Under the pieces are notes generated by a model. It searched no databases. It worked only from the letters and a program-made list of their open reading frames with translations, and was not told where the DNA came from. The translations under genes were made by a program, and so were the position numbers. From Vibrio aestuarianus (lineage in GTDB: Bacteria > Pseudomonadota > Gammaproteobacteria > Enterobacterales > Vibrionaceae): a stretch of 64,000 nucleotides of DNA. The stretch is from assembly GCF_012395185.1 (NCBI RefSeq), contig NZ_JAAZTU010000015.1:1-64000 (forward strand). Reading direction: 5' to 3'. Of this stretch, positions 57,135-64,000 are shown piece after piece (position 1 is the first letter of the stretch; each line of letters begins with the position of its first letter).

Positions 57135-57383
57135 ATGAGCGACAATAACGCTAAACCAGCTTTACCAGATCACCTTGCTGGCAACCCTCGCAGTCCATAT
57201 CATGTGGCAGAGTGCTTTGAGCACCATATTGGTATTCGTCTTAACGGTAAAGAACGTACAGACGTTGAAGAATACTGCATCAGTGAAGGTTGGGTAAAAA
57301 TCCCTTCACCTAAAGCGAAAGATCGTTTCGGTCAACCAATGTTGATCAAACTGAAAGGTGAAGTGGAAGCTTTCTATAAATAA
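57135..57383 (+). CDS. DUF3297 family small protein
   Basis: ATG 57135, eight bases after AGG, gives an 82-aa protein beginning MSDNNAKPALPDHLAGNPRS; ATG 57129 is in frame but too close to the ribosome site. The middle shows HHIGIRLNGKERTDVEEYCI and the end GQPMLIKLKGEVEAFYK. This is the small DUF3297 family common in gammaproteobacteria. Function is not known. No signal or membrane segment. Confidence 0.8.
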   Translation: MSDNNAKPALPDHLAGNPRSPYHVAECFEHHIGIRLNGKERTDVEEYCISEGWVKIPSPKAKDRFGQPMLIKLKGEVEAFYK

Positions 57384-57401
57384 GTAGAATTTACGGCTAT
57401 C

Positions 57402-57531
57402 TATACCCAAACCACTTGGAGTTGCAGGTAGGCGGCAAGTGAGTGAATCCCCATGAGCATAGATAAACTATACGAGTGGGGTGAGCAAACGTAGCCAACA
57501 CCGCTGCGGCTTCAAGTAGAAAGGGGATATA
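57402..57531. repeat. ERIC-type intergenic repeat, full length
   Basis: About 130 bases starting TATACCCAAACCACTTGG and ending GGGGATATA, with the central GTGAATCCCCATGAGCATAG and GTGGGGTGAGCAAACGTAGC blocks of the ERIC consensus. It is an imperfect palindrome able to fold as one long hairpin. It is transcribed with the DUF3297 gene. Confidence 0.85.
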
Positions 57532-57607
57532 TGCAATACATGGGCTTTTTGTACATCATGTATTGCATTTTTAGAGCGGAAAATATCTGCTATTGATGGA
57601 AGTCTGC

Positions 57608-57656
57608 GCAAAGGTAGCTAGCAAACGCCGCAGCCACTTCAAATAGGAAAGGTATA
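57608..57656. repeat. Partial ERIC-type repeat
   Basis: The 3' half of an ERIC element (GTAGCTAGCAAACGCCGC, then CACTTCAAATAGGAAAGG), 77 bases after the full copy and just before the SEC-C gene end. Confidence 0.65.
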
Positions 57657-57658
57657 AT

Positions 57659-57991
57659 TTAAGCGCAGCATTTCTTATATTTTTTGCCACTACCACAAAT
57701 ACATGGATCATTACGGTTAGGGGTCTTTTCAAACGTAATCGTTTTGGGTTTATTAAGCAGTGTATCTAGCTCAACGGTATTTTCCTCTCTCCCAGTATCA
57801 ACAACAATATTGGCAATAATTGAATGTTCAGAGACTAGTTTTTCAATTTCAGCTTTTCGTTCTTCAGTCTTTACTACTACAGAAATCGGAGATTCTTCAG
57901 TTCCAGCTTTAATGTCACGGTTTACATTGTAGCCAGAAAGAACATGGTTTTGACGCGTTTCTATACGACCTTTGAAAAATAATTTAGACAT
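57659..57991 (-). CDS. SEC-C metal-binding motif protein (PBPRA1643-like)
   Basis: 110 aa. The C-terminus [20 protein letters not shown] is the SEC-C zinc motif found at the end of SecA. The N-terminus [20 protein letters not shown] matches a small vibrio family (PBPRA1643 type). Its role is unknown; SEC-C tails typically bind zinc and ribosomes or chaperones. Monocistronic. Confidence 0.85.
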   Translation of the reverse strand: MSKLFFKGRIETRQNHVLSGYNVNRDIKAGTEESPISVVVKTEERKAEIEKLVSEHSIIANIVVDTGREENTVELDTLLNKPKTITFEKTPNRNDPCICGSGKKYKKCCA

Positions 57992-58086
57992 TGTTCACTC
58001 ATTAATATTTAAGGCGATTGGCCTGATATGATGATTATATACAGTCATAGTGAGTACAGATATAAAGCATCGTACAAGATATAAGA

Positions 58087-58120
58087 AACGCCATTGATCT
58101 TTTATGTGGTCAATGGCGTT
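58087..58120. terminator. Terminator hairpin downstream of ybiT
   Basis: AACGCCATTGA / TCAATGGCGTT, an 11-bp perfect stem. It lies between the SEC-C gene promoter region and the ybiT stop and serves leftward transcription. Confidence 0.7.
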
Positions 58121-58149
58121 TTGTTAATGTTTTTAGTTAAATAGGTTAC

Positions 58150-59754
58150 TTAGGCTACCGTCAACATTTTTAATTGATGAGAAAGGTATTCATCATATGT
58201 ACCTTGAAAATGAACCAGTTGCTTGTCTTTTACATCAATAATTGAGGTAGCAAGAGATGAAACAAATTCACGGTCATGGCTGACAAAAATCAGTGTGCCT
58301 TTGTAAACTTTAAGCGCGTTATTTAGCGCTTCAATGGCTTCAATATCCATGTGGTTGGTCGGTTCATCCATGACTAGCACATTGATATCTTGCATCATTA
58401 ACTTGCCAAACAATAAGCGGTTCTTTTCACCACCGGAGCAGTTCTTTGCTTTTTTATTAGCATCGTCAGCGGTGAATAGTAAGCGGCCTAAAATGCCTCG
58501 CACCATCAAGTCATCATGTTTGGCTGTGCGCCATTGTGAGATCCAATCGAAGATGCTTAAATCATTATCGAAATCAGCTGTACTATCTTGAGGACAGTAA
58601 CCGATAGACGCATTGTCAGACCATTTAACTGTACCATGAGTTTGTTCTAATTCTTTAACAAGACAGCGTAACAAGGTGGTTTTACCAACACCATTTTCGC
58701 CAATTACCGCTAAACGAGTGCCAGCCTCAAGCAATAAATTTCCGTTTTCAAATAATAATTCGTCACCAAATGCATGGCCTAAATCTCGCAGTTCTAGAGC
58801 TTGGCGATACAACTTTTTACCTTCACCAAAATCGATCGATGGGCTAATTCTGCTACTTGATTTGACTTCATCGAGTTTGATTTTATCCATCTTCTTAGCA
58901 CGAGAACTTGCTTGTTTTGCTTTTGATGCGTTCGCACCAAAGCGGTTGACGAAATCCTGTAGTTCATTAATTTCTGCTGTTTTTTTCGCATTGCTCGCTA
59001 ACAATTGCTCACGAATCAAGCCCGATGCTTCAAGGAAATATTCGTAGTTACCTGGGTAGATACGTAACTCACCGTAATCAATATCTGCCATATGAGTGCA
59101 AACTGAATTCAAGAAGTGACGATCGTGCGAAATAATGATCATTGTACATTTACGCTGATTTAGCTCTTCTTCCAGCCAATTGATGGTATGAATATCCAAG
59201 TTGTTGGTCGGTTCATCTAACAGCAGGATATCTGGATTGGCAAAAAGTGCTTGAGCAAGCAGTACGCGCAGTTTCCAACCAGGAGCAACTTGCTGCATCA
59301 GGCCAAAATGGAACTCTTCTTCAATGCCAGCTTGCAGCAAAATATCACCCGCGCGACTTTCTGCTGTGTAGCCGTCCATTTCAGCAAATTCGCTTTCTAG
59401 TTCGGCGACTTTCATGCCATCAGCTTCACTCATTTCAGGCAGGGAGTAAATTCTGTCACGCTCTTGTTTGATTTCCCAAAGCTTACGGTCTCCCATGATC
59501 ACTACATCAATTACGTTGTATTGCTCGAATGCAAATTGATCTTGGCTTAACACGCCCAATTTTAGCCCAGGAGTAATAGACACGTTACCTGAGCTTGGTG
59601 CTAACGCGCCACTAAGAATTTTCATGAACGTTGATTTACCACATCCATTGGCTCCAATTAAACCGTAACGGTTACCGTTACCAAATTTAGCAGAAATGTT
59701 TTCAAATAAAGGCTCGGCGCCGAATTGCATGGTGATGTTAGCGGTAGATATCAA
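58150..59754 (-). CDS. ybiT: ABC-F family ATPase YbiT
   Basis: A TTG at 59754 with AGGAA seven bases upstream gives [20 protein letters not shown], which aligns with the E. coli YbiT start (MLVSSNVTMQF) and yields 534 aa (530 in E. coli). An in-frame ATG at 59772 would add six residues but lacks a good ribosome site. Two ABC domains: [17 protein letters not shown] and [14 protein letters not shown]alker A loops, signatures with [15 protein letters not shown] and [14 protein letters not shown], and Walker [12 protein letters not shown] and [11 protein letters not shown], joined by a charged linker. ABC-F proteins act on ribosomes to relieve stalling. Confidence 0.9.
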   Translation of the reverse strand: MISTANITMQFGAEPLFENISAKFGNGNRYGLIGANGCGKSTFMKILSGALAPSSGNVSITPGLKLGVLSQDQFAFEQYNVIDVVIMGDRKLWEIKQERDRIYSLPEMSEADGMKVAELESEFAEMDGYTAESRAGDILLQAGIEEEFHFGLMQQVAPGWKLRVLLAQALFANPDILLLDEPTNNLDIHTINWLEEELNQRKCTMIIISHDRHFLNSVCTHMADIDYGELRIYPGNYEYFLEASGLIREQLLASNAKKTAEINELQDFVNRFGANASKAKQASSRAKKMDKIKLDEVKSSSRISPSIDFGEGKKLYRQALELRDLGHAFGDELLFENGNLLLEAGTRLAVIGENGVGKTTLLRCLVKELEQTHGTVKWSDNASIGYCPQDSTADFDNDLSIFDWISQWRTAKHDDLMVRGILGRLLFTADDANKKAKNCSGGEKNRLLFGKLMMQDINVLVMDEPTNHMDIEAIEALNNALKVYKGTLIFVSHDREFVSSLATSIIDVKDKQLVHFQGTYDEYLSHQLKMLTVA

Positions 59755-59956
59755 CGAAATATTCCTAGGCATTAAGATTGGTCTATCACGGTTTGTGTGA
59801 TGCCAAATCAACAAAATTTAAAGAAAGAATGAATAGCTGGCGGATTATACAGACTTATTAAGTAAATAACAGATGTGAGATGCGGGTCACGAAAAAGTAA
59901 CGACTCAAATCTTCTGCAGTTGACTCAGTTAGATCAATTTAGAGAAGGTTCGTAAA

Positions 59957-60553
59957 TCAATGGTCAATTCTTTCCATTGGTATTGAGATTGGAGCGTCTT
60001 GATCCCTTGAATTAAGCAGCACCATTTCTTCTTGTTTATAGATCATTTTAAGTGTGTCGATTTTGCTGATTAGCGTTTCAATATCTGTTTTTAGGGATTG
60101 GTTTGATACAACGTAACGCATACTTGAATGAGCATTTATTTTTGAACCTGATTGCGCGCAGTGTTCATTCAATGAGCGCCATTGTTGTTCCTGCTGAGTA
60201 ACGGCTGCATAGCCTATTTCTAACTCTAAGTGTTCCTTCGTAAGAGAGAGCTGCATATTCTGCGTAGCCAAAATATGGTTTTCTAGTTTTTCATTGAATG
60301 CAATTTTTGAGGGGTGCCAAAAAGCATATAGTTCATCTTGTGTAAACTCTTTATGCAAGAAGATGTGTTGCTTGTAAATCAGCAGTAAATTATTAAATGA
60401 TTCAGCGTGTCGATTATACCAATCATCCACTCTTTGTTGTGAACTTATCGTCTGGTTCCAAACCTGTTCGCTACATAACTCACCTCTAGCATCGAAAGAT
60501 ATGACTAAAACGGCAAACATTGAAGTTATAACATAGGTGGTATCCCGTTGCAT
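59957..60553 (-). CDS. Hypothetical exported protein, 198 aa
   Basis: Starts MQRDTTYVITSMFAVLVISF, a plausible signal peptide. The mature part is mainly helical and rich in Gln/Glu, with coiled-coil potential (FNEKLENHILATQNMQLSL; TDIETLISKIDTLKMIYKQE) and two cysteines (ELCSEQ, EHCAQS) that could form a disulfide. I recognise no family. The ERIC fragment lies just upstream. Confidence 0.55.
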   Translation of the reverse strand: MQRDTTYVITSMFAVLVISFDARGELCSEQVWNQTISSQQRVDDWYNRHAESFNNLLLIYKQHIFLHKEFTQDELYAFWHPSKIAFNEKLENHILATQNMQLSLTKEHLELEIGYAAVTQQEQQWRSLNEHCAQSGSKINAHSSMRYVVSNQSLKTDIETLISKIDTLKMIYKQEEMVLLNSRDQDAPISIPMERIDH

Positions 60554-60583
60554 AAAAGTTGGCTCATGACTAACCCCAAAATG

Positions 60584-60620
60584 AGTATATACCCAAACAA
60601 CTTGAAGTTGCAGCCAGGGA
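60584..60620. repeat. ERIC 5' fragment
   Basis: GTATATACCCAAACAACTTG then AAGTTGCAGCCAGGG matches the first third of the ERIC element at 57402. The rest is lost. The 234 bases between 60554 and 60787 hold nothing else I can name; an 85-codon open frame there lacks similarity. Confidence 0.6.
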
Positions 60621-60787
60621 AAGTCATAGGTGATGATTTGTTAACGCTTATATGTAAGGAGGTAAAACTAAGCGCATAAAATGCGAGTGGGCTATCAGTA
60701 AAAAATGCTATACGGAGTGTATCGTTATCAAATAGAAAGAAGGCCAGAACAATATTCGGAGCCTTCTTTCTACATGTTCTCATTTAA

Positions 60788-61210
60788 TCAAAGTGTTACG
60801 CCGTTCACCGTTAGTTGTACATCGATATTTCCACGTACCGCGTTTGAGTAAGGACAAACTTGATGAGCGGTATTAACTAAAGCGATAGCTTGTTCTTGAT
60901 CTAATTCCAATTCGACAGATAGGCTAACTGTTAAGGCGAACCCCCCCTTATCGTTTGGACCAATACCAATAGTTGCGGTTGTTGGTGCTGATTTAATGGC
61001 TACTTTCATTTCACGTGCAACATGCAAGATCGCGTTTGAAAAACACGCTGAGTAACCAGCAGCAAATAACTGTTCTGGGTTAGTAGCTTCTCCAGTTCCC
61101 CCCATTTCTTTCGGGTAGCTCAAGGCCAAAGATAATTTATTGTCGTCGGTAGTAACTTGGCCGTTACGACCTGCTAATGCGGTTGCTGATGTGGTGTAAA
61201 GTGCTGCCAT
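60788..61210 (-). CDS. ohr: Organic hydroperoxide resistance protein Ohr
   Basis: ATG 61210 (GGAAGAACAACC upstream) gives 140 aa beginning MAALYTTSATALAGRNGQV. The thiol peroxidase cysteines of the OsmC/Ohr fold are in GYSACFSNAILHVA near 60 and VCPYSNAVRGNIDV near 125. It reduces organic hydroperoxides with lipoyl-dependent partners. It is divergent from ohrR, with two palindromic operators between them. The frame upstream to 61372 would run across the operators and is rejected. Confidence 0.95.
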   Translation of the reverse strand: MAALYTTSATALAGRNGQVTTDDNKLSLALSYPKEMGGTGEATNPEQLFAAGYSACFSNAILHVAREMKVAIKSAPTTATIGIGPNDKGGFALTVSLSVELELDQEQAIALVNTAHQVCPYSNAVRGNIDVQLTVNGVTL

Positions 61211-61261
61211 GGTTGTTCTTCCTTTTGTAATATTGATACATTTAAAGTTGCTGGCAATTAT

Positions 61262-61273
61262 ATTGCGCGCAAT
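61262..61273. promoter_or_regulatory. OhrR operator candidate 1
   Basis: ATTGCGCGCAAT, a perfect 12-bp palindrome 52 bases upstream of ohr. Confidence 0.65.
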
Positions 61274-61320
61274 CTTTGTTGGGAGTGATACTAATTGAAA
61301 GTTTGAGAGTGTGCAAGTAT

Positions 61321-61332
61321 ATTGTGCACAAT
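61321..61332. promoter_or_regulatory. OhrR operator candidate 2
   Basis: ATTGTGCACAAT, a perfect 12-bp palindrome sharing the ATTGYGC half-site with candidate 1. Spacing between them is 59 bases; this one lies 25 bases from ohrR. Confidence 0.65.
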
Positions 61333-61356
61333 TAATATTTATTGTGAGTAATAGAG

Positions 61357-61800
61357 ATGGATAAATCAGCACAAGACGAGTATCTAAGTTTGGATAATCA
61401 AGTCTGTTTTGCGCTTTACAGTGCTTCTAATGCAATGGGAAGGGCATATCAACCGCTACTGAAAACACTTGATCTGACATACTTGCAGTACATAGTGATG
61501 ATGGTGCTCTGGGAAGAACAGTCAATCAATGTAAAACAGCTAGGTCGTAGGATACACCTAGATTCAGGGACTTTGACGCCATTGTTAAAACGTTTGGAAA
61601 CTAAAGGGTATGTAAGCCGAACTCGTAGCCAAGAAGACGAACGGATTAGAATTATCTCAGTCACTGAGCTGGGTACTGAATTACGTGAAAAAGCAAAAAC
61701 AATACCTGTAGAGATGATGGGGATGTCTAAGATGAATATTGAAGAACTTATAAAACTGAAAAGCGACTGCGAAAAATTACTTGCAAATCTCACTGCTTGA
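61357..61800 (+). CDS. ohrR: MarR-family peroxide sensor OhrR
   Basis: 147 aa. Represses ohr until organic peroxides oxidise its sensor cysteine, here in LDNQVCFALYSASNAMGRAY near residue 16, the one-Cys signature of OhrR. The winged helix covers about 45-105: INVKQLGRRIHLDSGTLTPLLKRLETKGYV in order, then RSQEDERIRIISVTELG. Divergent from ohr and probably autoregulated through the operators at 61262 and 61321. Confidence 0.93.
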   Translation: MDKSAQDEYLSLDNQVCFALYSASNAMGRAYQPLLKTLDLTYLQYIVMMVLWEEQSINVKQLGRRIHLDSGTLTPLLKRLETKGYVSRTRSQEDERIRIISVTELGTELREKAKTIPVEMMGMSKMNIEELIKLKSDCEKLLANLTA

Positions 61801-61929
61801 TCTCACTTACTCACTCGTTTTCATAGTAAGTTGTTATAATCAAAAATCAAACCATCGGTAGTGTGGCAATGCAGTGGTATGTATTTAATGTTTGCTCGCT
61901 GTTAATGATACTTAATAGGAGATGGTAGC

Positions 61930-62445
61930 TTGAAGAAAATATTATTAATGATTAGTACACTAGTACTTAGTGGCTGCTTAGGTATGCCAGACTCGGTAAA
62001 GCCGGTGGCCAATTTTGAGCTCGATAACTATTTAGGTAAATGGTATGAGATTGCTAGGCTTGATCACTCTTTTGAAAGGGGACTGACTCAGGTAACAGCA
62101 GAGTACAGTCTTAGACGCGATGGTGGTGTCCTGGTACTGAATCGTGGATTTTCTCAAGCTAATAACGAATGGCAAGAGGCTGAAGGTAAAGCCTATTTTG
62201 TGAATAGCGATTCAGAAGGCTACCTAAAAGTCTCTTTTTTTGGACCATTTTATGGTTCATATGTTGTATTTGAATTGGATGAGAAGGATTATCAATATGC
62301 GTTCATTTCTGGACCGAATACAGATTATTTGTGGCTTTTGGCAAGAACACCATCTGTAGAACCTGAAGTGATTGAGAAATTTATCGATATGTCTCAAGAG
62401 CGTGGTTTTGATACTTCAAGCATCATTTTTGTTGAGCATAAATAG
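61930..62445 (+). CDS. blc: Outer-membrane lipocalin Blc
   Basis: The start is TTG 61930, nine bases after AGGAG; no ATG fits. 171 aa with lipoprotein signal ending LVLSGCLG (Cys near 16). Lipocalin signature NYLGKWYEIARLDHSFERGL near 33-52, then FVNSDSEGYLKVSFFGPFYG and WLLARTPS. Blc binds lysophospholipids at the outer membrane. Monocistronic; the unusual start codon may limit expression. Confidence 0.92.
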   Translation: MKKILLMISTLVLSGCLGMPDSVKPVANFELDNYLGKWYEIARLDHSFERGLTQVTAEYSLRRDGGVLVLNRGFSQANNEWQEAEGKAYFVNSDSEGYLKVSFFGPFYGSYVVFELDEKDYQYAFISGPNTDYLWLLARTPSVEPEVIEKFIDMSQERGFDTSSIIFVEHK

Positions 62446-62587
62446 GTGAGTTTGCTCTTAAATGAGCGATGTGAAGGCTATGATAAACGGAAAGTTAAAT
62501 GATTTTCTCTAAATATATCTGTTAGTTGAATAAATTAGCAGCGCCTACTAGGCTTTATTCTAATAACATAACTATAAGGTCAGTATA

Positions 62588-63349
62588 ATGGATGAACAGC
62601 AAGTGGAATGTGAAAGAGCGTTTTGCAGTAATTGTTCTGAAGCAAGCCATTTAGGCTTTGATTTTACGATGGCTTTTCAACCAATAGTAAATTGTAGAAC
62701 TCAAGCCATTTTTGGCTATGAGGCTCTGGTACGTGGATTAAATAACGAATCAGCTTATTCGGTTATTTCTCAAGTGAATGATGATAATCGCTATGTGTTT
62801 GATCAACAATGCCGAATTAAAGCGATAGCACTGGCGTCAAAGCTGGGTATTGATTCAATACTTAGTATTAATTTTCTGCCCAACGCTATCTACAAGCCTG
62901 AACGCTGTATTCGCACAACGTTGGAAGCAGCTAAACGGTATAATTTCCCAACTGAAAAAATCATGTTTGAGTTCACCGAAGTGGAAAAAATCGAAGACAG
63001 TTCTCATGTCAAACGAGTGGTAGAATACTATCAAACGCTTGGTTTTAAAACAGCGATTGATGATTTTGGCTCTGGTTATTCTGGACTTAATCTACTTGCT
63101 GATTTCCAAACGGATATTATTAAATTAGACATGGGACTGGTGCGCGATATACATCAAGATAAAACGCGTCAATCCATTGTTAAGCATTGCTTAGCAATAT
63201 TCAGCGATCTAAATATAACCCCACTGGCCGAAGGTATTGAAAAAAGAGAAGAATTCGTTTGGTTAATGGAAGCTGGCGTAGATTTAATGCAAGGATACTT
63301 TTTTGCTAAACCAGGTTTTGAATCGTTACCTGAGGTAACATTTGCTTGA
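62588..63349 (+). CDS. Stand-alone EAL-domain c-di-GMP phosphodiesterase
   Basis: 253 aa, nearly all EAL domain: FQPIVNCRTQAIFGYEALVRG near 32-52, INFLPNAIY, IMFEFTEVEKI, AIDDFGSGYSGLNLLADF near 160, IIKLDMGLVRDI, LAEGIEKREEFVWL and MQGYFFAKPGF. The catalytic set (E of EALVR, N, E, DD, K, E, Q) is complete, so it should hydrolyse c-di-GMP. The N-terminus has CSNCS near 13-17 that could bind metal or redox signals. No membrane segment. Confidence 0.92.
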   Translation: MDEQQVECERAFCSNCSEASHLGFDFTMAFQPIVNCRTQAIFGYEALVRGLNNESAYSVISQVNDDNRYVFDQQCRIKAIALASKLGIDSILSINFLPNAIYKPERCIRTTLEAAKRYNFPTEKIMFEFTEVEKIEDSSHVKRVVEYYQTLGFKTAIDDFGSGYSGLNLLADFQTDIIKLDMGLVRDIHQDKTRQSIVKHCLAIFSDLNITPLAEGIEKREEFVWLMEAGVDLMQGYFFAKPGFESLPEVTFA

Positions 63350-63434
63350 ATTATAAAGAGGGTATGATGGTTGATGTTGCTCTCTATCATTGATGAGAAA
63401 GAACGTAGCTTACATTGTTATTTGATTCATGCAG

Positions 63435-63473
63435 AAAAAAGCCCAGTTGCCACCAATAGGATTGGGCTTTTTT
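63435..63473. terminator. Terminator after the EAL gene
   Basis: AAAAAAGCCCA / TGGGCTTTTTT perfect 11-bp arms around a 17-base loop, T run on the plus strand. Confidence 0.75.
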
Positions 63474-63749
63474 GTCGATGAGAGAAAGTTAGTTTGTCGA
63501 TGGACGAATATTTACAGCCGTTTGTGGTGACCACACTTTCTGAAACGCATCGTAGATATCAAATTCATTCAAATGGGCAATGTATCCAACTCACTCTAAG
63601 GGCTGATGTACGCTTGCTGCATATGAATAGTCATAACGATACGGTCAGTTTTGCGAGCTGCATAGTTTGTTTGATATGAGGAAGTCATCGCTTGTAACTC
63701 TTGTTGATAATGTGTCAATGATTGGTTATTTCCCTCATCAATTATTCTG
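63474..63749. other. Gap without a supported gene
   Basis: 276 bases between the EAL terminator and the PPC-domain gene end. A 61-codon plus-strand frame (from 63494, with ATG 63500) is open but has no good ribosome site and no family similarity, so I do not call it. Confidence 0.4.
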
Positions 63750-64000
63750 TCACCTTATCACCAACTCACTGTAGTGTGTTGAGGGATCGAACTCTCTATC
63801 GAATACGAGGTTGGGATATGAATGTAATATCAATTCTGCCGTTGTATTTACAATACAACCATCTAAAAGATGACCTCCAATCATTTTTCCTTTGCTGTCT
63901 GATACCGCAATGTGCAGATGCAAATGCTCATTGGTTAGAGTGCCGCCTAATGAGATGATCTCAAATGGCTCTGCTAGATACAGGGTCGATTGGCCATCAG
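63750..64000 (-). CDS. PPC/DUF296 domain protein, C-terminal fragment
   Basis: Reverse-strand frame entering from the window edge and ending at TGA 63750-63752. It reads EPFEIISLGGTLTNEHLHLH, then DSKGKMIGGHLLDGCIVNTT and FDREFDPSTHYSEL. The HLHLH metal-ligand histidines and GGHL segment are typical of the PCC/PPC (DUF296) fold, found in AT-hook DNA-binding proteins and stand-alone bacterial trimers. The N-terminus lies outside the window. Confidence 0.8.
   Translation of the reverse strand, partial: DGQSTLYLAEPFEIISLGGTLTNEHLHLHIAVSDSKGKMIGGHLLDGCIVNTTAELILHSYPNLVFDREFDPSTHYSELVIR

Noticed and set aside
60526..60783. 85-codon open frame on the minus strand
   Set aside because: It overlaps the next gene's start, runs through an ERIC fragment and has no family similarity.
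63494..63679. 61-codon open frame on the plus strand
   Set aside because: No convincing ribosome site, no recognisable domain, no operon context.

Overview
The window looks like chromosome II of a Vibrio or close relative. The evidence is the set of Vibrio-type neighbourhoods: a transketolase-transaldolase pair facing a SorC-type regulator, a gcvT / XRE-cupin / glyA-gcvH-gcvP glycine cleavage locus, a lone glgC, a vibriobactin-utilisation (ViuB-like) reductase, many c-di-GMP enzymes, a GlyGly-CTERM trypsin and ERIC-type intergenic repeats. No rRNA, tRNA or CRISPR array was seen.

Region 1 (1-17.1 kb) is ordinary chromosome: a chemoreceptor 5' end, a YqaB-like phosphatase, FKBP and DsbA-like envelope proteins, an OmpA-like lipoprotein, tkt-tal and their presumed regulator, a sulfurtransferase, moeB-moeA, folE, fused msrAB, fhs, yjjG, a GntR regulator and a siderophore-interacting protein behind a Fur box. 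Region 2 (17.1-19.66 kb) holds a divergent LysR regulator / EamA transporter pair between degenerate sequences that resemble transposon ends.

Region 3 (19,661-36,923, about 17.3 kb) is a Tn7-like transposon abutting the 3' end of gcvP. Its ends are asymmetric: three widely spaced TnsB-like sites on the left and three tightly packed ones on the right. The core operon is tnsA-tnsB-tnsC-tniQ-tnsD-like plus an unrecognised 207-aa gene; there is no tnsE and no Cas gene. Cargo comprises a Gabija-like OLD nuclease/UvrD helicase pair next to the right end, a 142-aa unknown, a CoiA-like nuclease candidate, and a zinc-dependent phospholipase C-like protein translationally coupled to a small lipoprotein. 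A second, reduced right end lies directly outside the left end, and a third very degenerate copy lies at 17.1 kb. This suggests repeated insertions at one attachment site, with gcvP as the attachment gene and the youngest element nearest to it.

Region 4 (36.9-64 kb) returns to chromosome: gcvP-gcvH-glyA, an XRE-cupin regulator with candidate palindromic operators, gcvT, the GlyGly-CTERM protease, glgC, diguanylate cyclases, an outer-membrane protein, a YgiW-like protein, cobQ-modABC, an IS3 transposase relic, ERIC elements, the ABC-F protein YbiT, ohr/ohrR with two palindromic operators, a lipocalin, an EAL phosphodiesterase and, at the edge, a PPC/DUF296 protein.

The chromosomal genes form coherent one-carbon (glycine cleavage, glyA, fhs, folE), molybdenum (moeAB, modABC) and c-di-GMP sets. 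The transposon is the only clearly accessory segment and carries the most unexplained biology.
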